Shown here one piece after another: positions 1 through 9,979 of a stretch of 32,637 bases of DNA (positions are counted from its first letter, which is position 1; each line of letters begins with the position of its first letter). The translations under genes and the position numbers were made by a program. Below the pieces are notes generated by a model. It was not told where the DNA came from, made no database searches, and saw nothing but the letters and a program-made list of their open reading frames with translations. The stretch covers positions 1 to 32,637 of the forward strand of contig JAPLQI010000023.1 of assembly GCA_026399755.1 (NCBI GenBank). Direction: 5' to 3'. The DNA is from Pseudomonadota bacterium. Its GTDB lineage: Bacteria > Pseudomonadota > Gammaproteobacteria > Burkholderiales > Chitinibacteraceae.

Positions 1-81
1 AATGGCTTCATCTGATTGCGCCAACCAATCTAAAACAAAATTACCACCAATAAAACCTGCACCGCCGGTAACTAAAATCAT
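1..81 (-). CDS. rfbB: dTDP-glucose 4,6-dehydratase, N-terminal fragment (cut by window edge)
   Basis: Only the first 27 codons are inside the window; the gene continues beyond base 1. The visible protein begins MILVTGGAGFIGGNFVLDWL, which contains the GxxGxxG dinucleotide-binding motif of extended short-chain dehydrogenases and matches the usual RmlB/RfbB start. The enzyme converts dTDP-glucose to dTDP-4-keto-6-deoxyglucose on the way to dTDP-L-rhamnose and other deoxysugars of surface polysaccharide. The ATG overlaps the stop codon of the upstream Wzz-type gene (ATGA arrangement), so the two are probably translationally coupled in one polysaccharide operon. Other NDP-sugar epimerases share this fold, so the assignment to RmlB rests on the N-terminus and the neighbours. 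Confidence 0.8.
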   Translation of the reverse strand, partial: MILVTGGAGFIGGNFVLDWLAQSDEAI

Positions 82-1277
82 GCTACGCCCTTCCATGTAT
101 TCTTTAATAAATCCAAACGCTGCTTTTGCTCTGGATTTGTAGCCATTTTATTCATTGCTTCTAAGATAAAGCTGGCCAAGATGGCTAAGAAAAACCCAGC
201 AAAGAGCGCCAATAAAATCAAGATGGCACGCTTAGGTTTGGCTTTTCTTTCTGGGGCAATGGCACTATCCAAGACTTGAATATTTGCACCATCTTTGGCT
301 TCGTCTAATTTAGCAATTTCATATTGCTTAGACATCAGCTCAAATAGCGTTTCTTGGTATTTCACATCGCGCATTTTGCGAATGTAATCCAAACCAATTC
401 CTGGCGCTTTGCTCTTAGCGATGAGTACATCTTCATTCTCATCCCCACCCTTGCTCATATCTGCCAGCTGGGTTTGTAGGCTATCAAGCTCCGCCTTGGC
501 TCTTTGCAATTCAGGATTGTTTTCAGTTGCAAAATTACGCATGGCATTCAACTGCACTTGCTTGGCCGATACTCTGGCGCGTAAGGCCGCAACGGCTTCT
601 ATCGCAACTTTACCCTGCTCATTAAGCTGCAACACACCCGTTTTTTCCTGCAACTGCCTTAAGGCAACCTCAGCATCGGCCAGCTCTTTTTTAGCCGTTA
701 CAATCTGCCCTTCAAAAAACTGACGGCGCTGTGCGGCTTCGGTCACTGCTAATACTTTACTTAAACTACGCAGCTCTTCCACATAAGCGTTGGCAATTGC
801 GGCCGCCAGCTTAGGGTCTTTATCCTCAACGGAGATCGAAATCAAGCCATCTTTACCGGTAGCAATCTTGCTGCTGCCCTCAAGGGCAAGCAAGGTTTGA
901 CCCGCCGTTTTAGTCTCGTATACCGTTTGCAGCTTAAAACGCTCCACCAGTTTTTCTTCCAGACGGCGGCTTTGCATCATGGCGATATAAATATCATTCG
1001 GGCTTTTCATTCCCAAAGCTGCACCTGCTCCACCTGCCAACCCACCCAATGAGGCCAACATGGCAGAGGCAGAAGATTGCTGCTGCTGAGGCGGCAAGAT
1101 AGTGGTTTTAGCTTCAAAAATGGGCGTGGCGACTAAGCCATACACTAAAGCCAAAATACCAAACACAATAGGCAGGCCAAAAATCAGTTTCTTATGCTTA
1201 GCCAATACGATTAATAAATCAATCAGGCTGATTTCATCGTCCTGATCATTCTCTTGGGTAATTACTTTGTTTTCCAT
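78..1277 (-). CDS. Wzz/PCP-type polysaccharide chain-length determinant protein
   Basis: This is an inner-membrane polysaccharide co-polymerase that sets chain length in Wzy-dependent polysaccharide synthesis or works with the outer-membrane exporter. It has the expected layout: a short cytoplasmic N-terminus, a first membrane segment at about residues 28-50, a large periplasmic part with coiled-coil-forming stretches (about 180-270), and a second membrane segment at about 350-375 preceded by basic residues. No Walker A kinase domain follows, so it is not a fused tyrosine kinase. I chose ATG at 1277 (399 aa); the longer frame begins with a TTG three codons upstream that has no ribosome binding site. 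It lies between the export protein gene and rfbB, whose start overlaps its stop codon. Confidence 0.88.
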   Translation of the reverse strand: MENKVITQENDQDDEISLIDLLIVLAKHKKLIFGLPIVFGILALVYGLVATPIFEAKTTILPPQQQQSSASAMLASLGGLAGGAGAALGMKSPNDIYIAMMQSRRLEEKLVERFKLQTVYETKTAGQTLLALEGSSKIATGKDGLISISVEDKDPKLAAAIANAYVEELRSLSKVLAVTEAAQRRQFFEGQIVTAKKELADAEVALRQLQEKTGVLQLNEQGKVAIEAVAALRARVSAKQVQLNAMRNFATENNPELQRAKAELDSLQTQLADMSKGGDENEDVLIAKSKAPGIGLDYIRKMRDVKYQETLFELMSKQYEIAKLDEAKDGANIQVLDSAIAPERKAKPKRAILILLALFAGFFLAILASFILEAMNKMATNPEQKQRLDLLKNTWKGVA

Positions 1278-1309
1278 TGCGCTCAATTGTCGTGTTATTT
1301 AATCAAAGT

Positions 1310-1335
1310 CAAAAAACGCATAGAGCCTATGCGTT
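1310..1335 (-). terminator. Terminator-like hairpin inside the polysaccharide operon
   Basis: A perfect 9-bp stem (1315-1323 with 1327-1335, 3-base loop) is followed on the minus strand by a run of six T residues. It lies 5 bp after the stop codon of the export protein gene and before the Wzz-type gene. It has the form of an intrinsic terminator and may reduce transcription into wzz and rfbB. Confidence 0.6.
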
Positions 1336-1340
1336 CTTCA

Positions 1341-3764
1341 TTAATTACCTAATACTTTAATACCAGCCAAGCCAGTGCCAAAGTTAGCCAGAATTTGTGT
1401 CCAATCCAGCGCGTTCTTCACGAAGCCTGTGCGGTCAAACTTCTCTGGCACCACAATCACATCACCCGGTAGGGACTCTACGCTTTTGAATGAGCGCGAA
1501 AGTAAGCCAAACTGCTTGGCACTCACCACAGAACCATCGGCACGCACCACAAATACGCTATCTGCATCAGCGCTTTCGGTCGGGCCACCAGCTAGGTTCA
1601 AATAATCGCCTACACTGCGGTTTTTGTTAAAGATAAAGGCATTATTGCGGCTAAATACCGAGCCCATAACCGCCACAGTGCTTGATCTCGAAGGGATAAA
1701 GACCCGATCACCATCTTCTAACGCTACTTCAGGAATGTCTGCAACCTTGCTGCTTTCTGGGCTTAAGCCCAGCACCACGCGACCATCGGCCTTAGTGGTA
1801 CGGATTTTCTGAGCGAGCAGTTTTTGCTGATCTGCCTGAATCGTTGCCGCTTTTACGCCACCTTCATTCAAAGCATTTTGCGCCTGCTGCCCTGCCGATG
1901 TTTGCGCATTACGCTCCACATAATCAGCTAAGCGCTCTAGCTCATCCTGCTGCTTTTTACGCACTTCATCACGCGAAAATTCTGCGCCATAAAGATAAGC
2001 ACTTGAAGTTAAGCCGCCAATGCGATCGATCAAGGTAGCCAGCGTTTCCCCTTCGCTCACCTGATAAATACCCGGCGTGCCCACTTCACCTTCGATATGC
2101 ACAAAGCGGGTTTTTTGCTGGGTAGAAACGCGGATATCTGTTTTAGAAAAAACATGAATCACATCGCCCTTAGCCAAGAGCTTATCTTGCGATGCATCGC
2201 GCTTTAAGATCACCGCACCTAGGTTAAATGGCACGAGCGTTGTTGTGCTGTCTAGCTCATTGGTACGTTCAATCGCAGCGTAATTCCAATTGATTTCTTG
2301 CTGATTACCACGCAAAGCGCCTAATAATGTGCGATCTACTTTGCGCTGAAACTTTGGAGTAGGCGGATTCAAGGAGCCTTGCTGTTGCTTCAGCAGCTCT
2401 TGCTGATCTTCTTCTTCCTGCAAATCTTTACTGCTGGCGGTTTTATCTTGGTATTTATTTTCCCAGAAGCGCGGCGCGATCAGCATATCTTTGCTGGTGA
2501 TTAAATCGCTGACCTTCATGCCCTCAAACCAAGGCATACGTACCGACTGCGCCACATTGCCGCGCAAAGACACCATATCGTTAATTTTTTGGCTAAGCGC
2601 ATAGAGCTGCACCACATCGCCACCGCGCACGGCAAAACCAGCGGCTTTAGCTAACTCTACCGATTCTACTTTGCGGGATTTTTGCGCGACGACCCGCTCA
2701 ATCGAAACCTTGCCATCTTGCGCAAAATTACCTGCGCCACCGGCCCAAGTGATCAAATCTTGTAGATTCTCGCCTGCCTTTACTTCATAAATAGCTGGCA
2801 CTTTTACACTACCCGAAATTGCCGCTTGGCCCCCCACGGGCGGCACATACACCACATCACCGCCTTGCAGCATCAAATCGTGGCTTTTATCACCTTTAAG
2901 CAGCAAATCGTATAAGTCGAATTCATTCACCACTTTGCCAGCGCGCTTCACCTGAATTTTACGCAAGGAGCCGTTGGCAGACGGGCCACCCGCTGCAAAC
3001 AGGGCATTCACCACCGTAGACAACGATCCAAGACTATAGCTGCCGGGGTTTTGTGCAAAACCCACTACAAAAACTTGCACGCTTTTAAGCTGGCCCATCG
3101 TAACGGCCAAATCAAAGTTGCGATAAACCTTGCCCACTTCCCGACTTAAATGCTGTTTAAGCGCGCCAAACGGAATACCCACTACGCTGACATTGCCCAC
3201 ACGAGGAATAAATACCGCACCCGAGCGATCGACTTTTAGCTGTAAATCAGCATCTAACTGGCCCCAAAGGCGAACTGAAAAATTATCCCCCACACCAATC
3301 AAGTAATCCGCTGAAACCGGTGCAGCTTCAAATGGCGAGTAGCTGGCCTGCTGCATTTGGAATATTTGCTGACCAAACACGGGGAGCGGCAGATTCGCAC
3401 TGCTACAGAGGTATTTTTGGAAATCATTCAGCGGCGCAGCAGGTGTTTTATATTTGCTATTACGATCCGCAGTCAGCCTACCACTCACATCATCGCAAGT
3501 GATCGGAGCCATCGGCGTTTGCAGCTGTCTATTAAAATTTTGTGTATTTTGCTGACTCTGTTGTCCCTGCTGATTCTGCTGCCCCAATGGAGAACCCAGC
3601 AAATTGCCCTGTTGCGGCAAAGCACCTTGATTCATCATTAATGCAGACCCATCATCTGGCATGGTTTGGCAATCACCAGAGCCTGATAAACACGTTGCAG
3701 ACCAAGCAGGGCCAGCTAATAGCAGCGAAAGTGAAATAACAGCAGAGCTTCGAGATAATTTCAT
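1341..3764 (-). CDS. Polysaccharide export outer-membrane protein with several SLBB domains
   Basis: The 807-residue protein is predicted to form the outer-membrane channel for capsule or exopolysaccharide. It starts with a signal peptide (about residues 1-22, ending PAWSA). A low-complexity Gln/Asn-rich stretch follows at about 45-80. The Poly_export domain begins near residue 150 (YLIGVGDNFSVRLWGQ), and several SLBB-type beta-grasp repeats follow at about 230-310, 315-390, 550-600 and 700-770. It is about twice the length of E. coli Wza (about 380 aa) and resembles the long multi-SLBB exporters of other Proteobacteria. No clear lipobox is visible, although a Cys lies just after the predicted cleavage site. 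It is the first gene of the minus-strand polysaccharide operon in this window. Confidence 0.9.
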   Translation of the reverse strand: MKLSRSSAVISLSLLLAGPAWSATCLSGSGDCQTMPDDGSALMMNQGALPQQGNLLGSPLGQQNQQGQQSQQNTQNFNRQLQTPMAPITCDDVSGRLTADRNSKYKTPAAPLNDFQKYLCSSANLPLPVFGQQIFQMQQASYSPFEAAPVSADYLIGVGDNFSVRLWGQLDADLQLKVDRSGAVFIPRVGNVSVVGIPFGALKQHLSREVGKVYRNFDLAVTMGQLKSVQVFVVGFAQNPGSYSLGSLSTVVNALFAAGGPSANGSLRKIQVKRAGKVVNEFDLYDLLLKGDKSHDLMLQGGDVVYVPPVGGQAAISGSVKVPAIYEVKAGENLQDLITWAGGAGNFAQDGKVSIERVVAQKSRKVESVELAKAAGFAVRGGDVVQLYALSQKINDMVSLRGNVAQSVRMPWFEGMKVSDLITSKDMLIAPRFWENKYQDKTASSKDLQEEEDQQELLKQQQGSLNPPTPKFQRKVDRTLLGALRGNQQEINWNYAAIERTNELDSTTTLVPFNLGAVILKRDASQDKLLAKGDVIHVFSKTDIRVSTQQKTRFVHIEGEVGTPGIYQVSEGETLATLIDRIGGLTSSAYLYGAEFSRDEVRKKQQDELERLADYVERNAQTSAGQQAQNALNEGGVKAATIQADQQKLLAQKIRTTKADGRVVLGLSPESSKVADIPEVALEDGDRVFIPSRSSTVAVMGSVFSRNNAFIFNKNRSVGDYLNLAGGPTESADADSVFVVRADGSVVSAKQFGLLSRSFKSVESLPGDVIVVPEKFDRTGFVKNALDWTQILANFGTGLAGIKVLGN

Positions 3765-3808
3765 GGTCTATTAGAATCTTATGAAAGGCAGGGGAGCAGG
3801 CAAACAAG

Positions 3809-3844
3809 CGGGGTGACTATAACAACTCAGCGAGCGCTATGGAA
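3809..3844 (-). promoter_or_regulatory. Possible sigma-70 promoter of the polysaccharide operon
   Basis: On the minus strand a TATAGT -10 hexamer (3816-3821) lies 17 bp downstream of TTCCAT (3839-3844), about 50 bp before the export protein start codon. The -10 is good and the -35 poor, so an activator may be needed. No JUMPstart element was seen. Confidence 0.3.
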
Positions 3845-3978
3845 GCCGTTGCGAATTAAAAACAATTCATTTGGAATACAGCGCTAAATACTTACAAAGT
3901 GCCTTAGTCATACAGCGTCAAGAAGATAATAAGGAAAACCTTCTTTATAAGGCTCAATTACGACGAGGGGGTAATGAT

Positions 3979-4302
3979 TTAATACTTCGCCATCGTCAAA
4001 TCAACTTCCTCAGCCCAACGCGCAATACCGCCATTTAAATTAATCACATTGGCAAAGCCTTGGCGCTCTAGAAAAGACGCTACTTGATAGCTTCGCATAC
4101 CATGATGACAAATCACTACAATCGTTGCTTCTTCGTCTAATTCAGCAAAGCGATTGGGAATGGTATTCATAGGAATGAGCTGACTCTGCTCAATATGGCA
4201 AATCTCATATTCACCCATTTCACGAACATCAAGCAGCATAGGGCGCTCACGCTCTGCGTCAGTTAGCCATTGGGATAATTCGAGAGGATTAATTTGTTGC
4301 AT
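3979..4302 (-). CDS. Single-domain rhodanese-like protein
   Basis: This is a 107-residue cytoplasmic rhodanese domain, the typical size of GlpE/PspE-like sulfurtransferases. The active-site cysteine is in the loop CHHGMRS (about residues 66-72), preceded by the LLDVRE motif and followed by the conserved C-terminal NLNGGIARW. The family transfers sulfane sulfur to thiophilic acceptors; the acceptor here is unknown. The start is ATG at 4302, with an AGGG sequence 8 bp upstream; a TTG directly before it gives the longer frame. The gene lies downstream of the PIMT-like gene, an association I recall from betaproteobacteria where tolC often follows; here a polysaccharide operon follows instead. Confidence 0.9.
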   Translation of the reverse strand: MQQINPLELSQWLTDAERERPMLLDVREMGEYEICHIEQSQLIPMNTIPNRFAELDEEATIVVICHHGMRSYQVASFLERQGFANVINLNGGIARWAEEVDLTMAKY

Positions 4303-4428
4303 CAAGTAGCCCTAATAGCAGCATTACAAAACCATAAAAACTGTAAACACATAGGTCAAAAAGAGCCATAAATATCATATCGAAACACAATATGAGGTAT
4401 CTCTATATGTCTACAGACATTGACTCTT

Positions 4429-5082
4429 TTAAAATGCAAAAGCCGTTTTTTCTTTTGCATTTTTTAAACGAGGCAAATTGTATTCAAACAGCTTAGTAGC
4501 CCCAAAGCTGCCCTTAGCCACGCAGGTAAACAGCGTTGCCGACATAATTGGTAATTCGCCCACCACGGCAATTAAACGTCCACCTACAGCGAGCTGATCT
4601 TTCAAGCTATCAGGCACAGCAGATAAAGAGCCCGTTACGATAATCGCATTAAACGGCCCCTGTACTTGCGCAGCGGCAAGTGCATCGCCTTGAGTTACAG
4701 TTGCGTTTTTAATGCCTGCATTCGCCAAATTAACGCGAGCCGTTTCTACCAAAGCCGCATCAATTTCCACGCCATAAACATGCGCCACTAGGCCCGCTGC
4801 CAGCGCCATCAAATAAGCTGTGCCTGCGCCCACTACCAACACTTTATCGCTCACTTGCGGATCAATATCTTGCAGCAGCTTCGCTTCCATCTTTGGGGCC
4901 AGCATTTGCGCGCCATTTGCTAATGGCAGCTCAATATCGACAAAGGCTAACTCTTTCTTATCTGCAGGCACAAATTCTTCGCGCTTCACCGCCAATACAC
5001 GATTAAGCACCTTTTGGTCCAACACATCCCAAGGGCGAATTTGCTGCTCTACTAATAAATAACGTGCGTTTTCCCAATCCAT
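4429..5082 (-). CDS. PIMT-like (Pcm family) SAM-dependent methyltransferase with altered active site
   Basis: This 217-residue protein has the Pcm/PIMT layout: an N-terminal family motif (IRPWDVLDQKVLNRVL, then REEFVP), a SAM-binding glycine loop at VLVVGAGTAYL (about 91-101), and the acidic residue ending motif II (YGVEIDA). In genuine protein-L-isoaspartate methyltransferases the segment before the SAM domain reads QTISQP, and its Ser is catalytically important; here the same place reads AQMLAPKMEA, so Leu replaces Ser. It may therefore not repair isoaspartyl residues, and annotation as pcm should be treated with caution. The start is ATG at 5082, preceded by GGGGTAAG; the longer frame begins with TTG. 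The rhodanese gene follows on the same strand. Confidence 0.82.
   Translation of the reverse strand: MDWENARYLLVEQQIRPWDVLDQKVLNRVLAVKREEFVPADKKELAFVDIELPLANGAQMLAPKMEAKLLQDIDPQVSDKVLVVGAGTAYLMALAAGLVAHVYGVEIDAALVETARVNLANAGIKNATVTQGDALAAAQVQGPFNAIIVTGSLSAVPDSLKDQLAVGGRLIAVVGELPIMSATLFTCVAKGSFGATKLFEYNLPRLKNAKEKTAFAF
4431..4464 (-). terminator. Hairpin overlapping the end of the PIMT-like gene
   Basis: A 9-bp perfect inverted repeat (4434-4442 with 4452-4460) covers the last codons and abuts the stop codon of the PIMT-like gene. Only a short T run follows on the minus strand, so it may be a weak terminator or an mRNA-stabilising hairpin. Confidence 0.35.
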
Positions 5083-5272
5083 TTTTCTTACCCCAAAGCA
5101 AGCTGGGATCAAACCCAGCGTTTGAAAATTTTTGCAATTATCCCACAGACCAAGCTTGGTGTGGCTATTGCCCCTTAGATTGCAAGCCTTAAGTCAGATG
5201 TAGCACACAAAATTGCAGCTCTGTAAAAAACGGTGCTGACAGCAAGCCAAGGATGTTTTGAGCTTTGCTTCA

Positions 5273-5300
5273 TTGATGTAAATCAGCAGCCCACTATCTT
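5273..5300 (+). promoter_or_regulatory. Likely thiC promoter
   Basis: TTGATG (5273-5278) and TATCTT (5295-5300) are separated by 16 bp, about 50 bp upstream of the TPP riboswitch. This is a plausible sigma-70 promoter. Confidence 0.4.
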
Positions 5301-5348
5301 AAATTTGCTGTTTGCTGGTTTTTTAGATACCTTCTCTGCTTTATCGCT

Positions 5349-5430
5349 AGGGGTTCTGCGCCAGATTTAGGCGCGGATGAGATATACCCTCTGAACCTGA
5401 TTCGGTTAATACCGGCGTAGGGAAGCGAGC
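5349..5430 (+). promoter_or_regulatory. TPP riboswitch (THI element)
   Basis: The leader of thiC contains the conserved THI-box blocks in order: a GGGGTTC start, GATGAGATA, then ACCCTCTGAACCTGATT and a closing GGCGTAGGGAAGC. These bind thiamine pyrophosphate and normally switch off thiC in its presence. Just downstream, a 6-bp stem (5427-5432 with 5444-5449) overlaps the aptamer's 3' end and may belong to the expression platform. No T-rich terminator is visible before the start codon, which suggests control of translation. The GGAG ribosome binding site is at 5464-5467. Confidence 0.95.
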
Positions 5431-5470
5431 TAGATATTTCGTTTAGCTCACCCGCGCCTTTGTGGAGTAG

Positions 5471-7397
<1,927 letters not shown>

Positions 7398-7399
<2 letters not shown>

Positions 7400-7509
7400 T
7401 TAAAAGAGCTTAGGGAACAGGGGAGTGGGGAGTCGGAAAATCAAACCCGCCACAATTAAAAGAGCTTAGGGAACAGGGGAGTGGGGAGTCGGAAAATCAA
7501 ACCCGCCAC
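7398..7509. repeat. Perfect 56-bp tandem direct duplication after thiC
   Basis: The 56-bp unit at 7398-7453 is repeated with no change at 7454-7509. The first copy starts within the thiC stop codon, so both copies keep the downstream context. Each unit includes AGTGGGGAGT, and the second copy can pair with ACTCCCCACT at 7516-7525 to make a 10-bp stem. A short CTATCGA tandem pair follows at about 7524-7537. The identity of the copies suggests a recent duplication. Confidence 0.95.
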
Positions 7510-7525
7510 GCCCCTACTCCCCACT
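7480..7525. repeat. 10-bp inverted repeat downstream of thiC
   Basis: AGTGGGGAGT (7480-7489) is complementary to ACTCCCCACT (7516-7525) with a 26-base loop. No T run follows, so it is not a standard intrinsic terminator, but it could protect the thiC mRNA 3' end. Confidence 0.5.
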
Positions 7526-7588
7526 ATCGACTATCGACCCAAAAAAACATGCTAGTCTCGCCTGCCTTACTCCTCACTCACCATACTC

Positions 7589-8065
7589 ATGCAGCTTCCT
7601 TACTTTCTACTCGCCCTCATCATTGGCCTGATCGTGCCTTTGCAATCTGCCGTCAATAATCAGCTTAAAGGCGTTATTGGTGGCAGCACGCTGCTGGCGG
7701 CTTTATTGTCTTTTTCTATTGGCACACTGACTCTGGCTTTGATTGCCTTACTCAGCGGGCAAAAATGGGCGGGGTTAGCTAATCTGGGCAATGCTTCTTG
7801 GTGGATGCTGACCGGCGGCCTAATGGGTGCTCTATTTGTATTTGGCACCACCTTGCTTGCACCCAAAATCGGTGTGGCGGCGATGGTGTCCTTAATTATC
7901 AGCGGCCAGATTATTGCCTCACTCTTATTCGATCGCTTTGGTCTACTAGGTTTGCCGGTACGTGAGATTGGCAGCTTGCGGATTTTGGGTGCGGTATTGA
8001 TTGCCGCTGGCGTATTGCTGGTGAATTTTGGCCCGATGCTTGCTCGTGTAAAAATTACGCATTAA
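7589..8065 (+). CDS. YdcZ/DUF606-family small membrane protein (DMT superfamily)
   Basis: The 158-residue protein is almost wholly hydrophobic, with about five membrane segments (roughly 4-22, 34-56, 70-88, 95-114 and 128-150). The start LLALIIGLIVPLQSAVNNQLK and the pairs of Gly/Ala-rich helices fit the DUF606 (YdcZ) family of the drug/metabolite transporter superfamily. Members are half the length of ten-helix DMT transporters and probably act as dimers. The substrate is unknown. No good Shine-Dalgarno sequence precedes the ATG, so the exact start is uncertain. It stands alone, with DUF4870 on the same strand 80 bp later. Confidence 0.82.
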   Translation: MQLPYFLLALIIGLIVPLQSAVNNQLKGVIGGSTLLAALLSFSIGTLTLALIALLSGQKWAGLANLGNASWWMLTGGLMGALFVFGTTLLAPKIGVAAMVSLIISGQIIASLLFDRFGLLGLPVREIGSLRILGAVLIAAGVLLVNFGPMLARVKITH

Positions 8066-8086
8066 CGACAATGGCATGCTTCATTC

Positions 8087-8116
8087 TTGCTCTTATCTTA
8101 TAAAGCCACCTAGAAT
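8087..8116 (+). promoter_or_regulatory. Possible promoter of the DUF4870 gene
   Basis: TTGCTC (8087-8092) and TAGAAT (8111-8116) are separated by 18 bp, about 30 bp before the chosen start codon. It is a modest sigma-70 match. Confidence 0.35.
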
Positions 8117-8144
8117 AGGTCTCCCCTTTCGCGAGAGAACCAAG

Positions 8145-8492
8145 ATGGATGAAAGCCAGTTTCCAGTAAAAACCAGCAATTCGGATTCCAATACCATTGC
8201 GATCCTGACTTGGATTGGCAGCATCTTTTTTGGCTTCATTCCTGCGCTGGTGGTTTATCTGATAAAAAAAGAAGATCCTTTTGTGCAAGATCACGCCAAA
8301 GAAGCGCTCAATTGGTCGATTACCATCATGATTGGCTATGCTATTTCTTGGATCTTGATGTTGATTCTAATTGGATTTTTAACGGCATTTGCCATTGGCA
8401 TTATCAATTTAGTGTTTTGCATTATTGCGGCCGTCAGCGCCAGCAAGGGCGAAACTTACCACCTGCCGTTTGCGATTCGTTTGATTAAGTAA
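8145..8492 (+). CDS. DUF4870 domain-containing membrane protein
   Basis: The preferred 115-residue product begins MDESQFPVKT at an internal ATG; a longer frame from 8076 adds residues without family character. Three hydrophobic segments are visible (about 18-38, 60-82 and 84-105 of the short form), with the DUF4870 signature KKEDPFVQDHAKEALNW between the first two and a C-terminal GETYHLPFAIRLIK. The family is widespread and unassigned (Tic20-like fold). It ends before a strong bidirectional terminator shared with dnaJ. Confidence 0.82.
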   Translation: MDESQFPVKTSNSDSNTIAILTWIGSIFFGFIPALVVYLIKKEDPFVQDHAKEALNWSITIMIGYAISWILMLILIGFLTAFAIGIINLVFCIIAAVSASKGETYHLPFAIRLIK

Positions 8493-8560
8493 AAAAACCC
8501 AAACCTTTAACCCTCGATCCCACTGAGGACACAGAGTTACACGGAGAAAACCAAGAGAAA
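8490..8560. repeat. Copy of a CACGGAGAAAAC-type intergenic repeat (single arm)
   Basis: The block from AAACCCAAACCTT through GGACACAGAGTTACACGGAG to AAAACCAAGAG matches, in reverse orientation, one arm of the palindromic repeat between aceA and aceB (16458-16582), with few mismatches. Only one arm is present here. Confidence 0.7.
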
Positions 8561-8616
8561 TAATCGCTTGTTTGCTCCTACCTTTTATGTTTTTTGTGGA
8601 TAGCTATACATCAGAT

Positions 8617-8654
8617 AAAAAAATAGCGATGGCTGAGCCATCGCTATTTTTTTT
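8617..8654. terminator. Bidirectional terminator between DUF4870 gene and dnaJ
   Basis: A perfect GC-containing palindrome (centre near 8635, arms AGCGATGGCT and AGCCATCGCT) is flanked by seven A residues on the left and eight T residues on the right. It can therefore terminate the plus-strand DUF4870 transcript and the minus-strand dnaJ transcript. Confidence 0.92.
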
Positions 8655-8679
8655 ACGCTTTCGTGCATGTGCAAAAGCG

Positions 8680-8732
8680 CCCCTCTCCCCTAGCCCTCTC
8701 CCTGATGGAGAGGGGGAAAGGCAGCGCCTTTG
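8680..8732. repeat. CCCTCTCC-type hairpin repeat in the dnaJ 3' region
   Basis: CCCTCTCC occurs at about 8681 and again at 8694-8702; the latter pairs with GGAGAGGG (8707-8714) across a short loop. A second small hairpin (GCGCC, TTT, GGCGC) follows. It resembles the interspersed CCCTCTCCC hairpins seen in many bacterial genomes and lies between dnaJ and its terminator. Confidence 0.6.
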
Positions 8733-8744
8733 GCGCGCTTGGTC

Positions 8745-9872
8745 TTACGAAGCAAAGAAGTCTTTCACTTTATCCATAAACGACTTAGCCCGTGGATTGT
8801 GCTTGTCTGAATCGCCTTGGCTGATTTCTTCAAACTCTTTCAGCAGCTCTTTCTGACGCGCAGTCAGTTTCACTGGCGTTTCCAAAATCACATGGCACAT
8901 CAAATCGCCGGTGATCGCACTACGAACGCCTTTAATCCCCTTGCTACGCAGGCGGAATTGCTGGCCGCTTTGTGTTTCAGCCGGAATCGTAATGCGTGCT
9001 TTGCCATCCAGTGTCGGGATTTCAATCTCGCCGCCCAAGGCCGCGATGGTAAAGCTGATCGGCATTTCGCAATGCAGATCGTTGCCATCACGCTGGAACA
9101 CCGAATGCGCTTTCACATGGATCACAACGTATAGATCACCCGATGGGCCGCCATTCACGCCGGCTTCGCCTTCGCCGCTTAAGCGAATACGATCGCCTTC
9201 ATCCACGCCAGAAGGAATCTTCACTGCTAGCGTTTTATGCGTATTTACGCGGCCAGTGCCGGAACACGGGCGACATGGATCAGGAATATATTTGCCGCTG
9301 CCGTGGCAGGTTGGACAAGTTTGTTGCAGGCTAAAGAAGCCTTGCGAAACGCGAACTTGGCCGTGGCCGCCGCAGGTGTGGCAAGTTTTGGCTTGCGTGC
9401 CTGCTTTGGCTCCGCTGCCGTGGCAGCTGCCGCACTCTTCGTGCGATGGAATCTTGATCTGGCGCTCTACACCACGCGCCGCTTCTTCAAGGCTGATTTC
9501 TAAGTTGTAACGCAGATCAGCACCACGATAGACGTTAGAGCGCCCACCACGACCACCGCCACCTGCCGCGCCAAAGATATCGCCAAAGATATCAGAGAAA
9601 GCGTCACCAAAGCCTGCACCGCCGCCACCGCCCATGCCTGATTGCTGATCAAGGCCTGCATGGCCGTATTGATCATAAGCAGCGCGCTTCTGTGCATCGG
9701 ATAAGACTTCGTAGGCTTCTTTGCCTTCCTTGAACTTATCTTCCGCATCTTTACTATCTGGATTGCGGTCTGGGTGATATTTCATCGCCAGTTTGCGATA
9801 CGCTTTTTTAATTTCGTCGTCATCCGCATCGCGGTTCACGCCTAGCGTGTCGTATAAATCTTTTTTAGCCAT
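8745..9872 (-). CDS. dnaJ: Chaperone protein DnaJ (Hsp40)
   Basis: DnaJ delivers unfolded clients to DnaK and stimulates its ATPase. The 375-residue protein has all type I domains: a J domain (1-70) with the HPD motif, a Gly/Phe-rich linker (about 75-115), four zinc-finger CxxCxGxG repeats ([32 protein letters not shown]; about 140-210), and the C-terminal client-binding and dimerisation domains. The start is the ATG before AKKDLYD, with AGGAT 8 bp upstream; a longer frame adds 18 residues unlike the family. It has a sigma-32-like promoter of its own. It is separated from dnaK by a chemoreceptor gene on the other strand, so it is not co-transcribed with dnaK. Confidence 0.97.
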   Translation of the reverse strand: MAKKDLYDTLGVNRDADDDEIKKAYRKLAMKYHPDRNPDSKDAEDKFKEGKEAYEVLSDAQKRAAYDQYGHAGLDQQSGMGGGGGAGFGDAFSDIFGDIFGAAGGGGRGGRSNVYRGADLRYNLEISLEEAARGVERQIKIPSHEECGSCHGSGAKAGTQAKTCHTCGGHGQVRVSQGFFSLQQTCPTCHGSGKYIPDPCRPCSGTGRVNTHKTLAVKIPSGVDEGDRIRLSGEGEAGVNGGPSGDLYVVIHVKAHSVFQRDGNDLHCEMPISFTIAALGGEIEIPTLDGKARITIPAETQSGQQFRLRSKGIKGVRSAITGDLMCHVILETPVKLTARQKELLKEFEEISQGDSDKHNPRAKSFMDKVKDFFAS

Positions 9873-9923
9873 CTTTTTAATCCTGCACAGCAGGCTGCGC
9901 CCTGAATTCATCAACGGATTGCA

Positions 9924-9951
9924 CATTGGGGCGAAGTCTTCAATCTACAAG
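9924..9951 (-). promoter_or_regulatory. Sigma-32-like heat-shock promoter of dnaJ
   Basis: On the minus strand CTTGTA (9946-9951) and CCCCAATG (9924-9931) are separated by 14 bp, close to the CTTGAA/CCCCATNT consensus. It lies about 50 bp before the dnaJ start and has the same spacing as the grpE and dnaK promoters. Confidence 0.55.
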
Positions 9952-9979
9952 CCCCCCGCCCTTCTTTATGAGATTTCAC

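Noticed and set aside
409-723. 104-codon plus-strand ORF opposite the Wzz-type gene
   Set aside because: Antisense to the coiled-coil part of the chain-length protein; no supporting signal.
8911-9510. 199-codon plus-strand ORF opposite dnaJ
   Set aside because: Antisense of the DnaJ zinc-finger and C-terminal domains.
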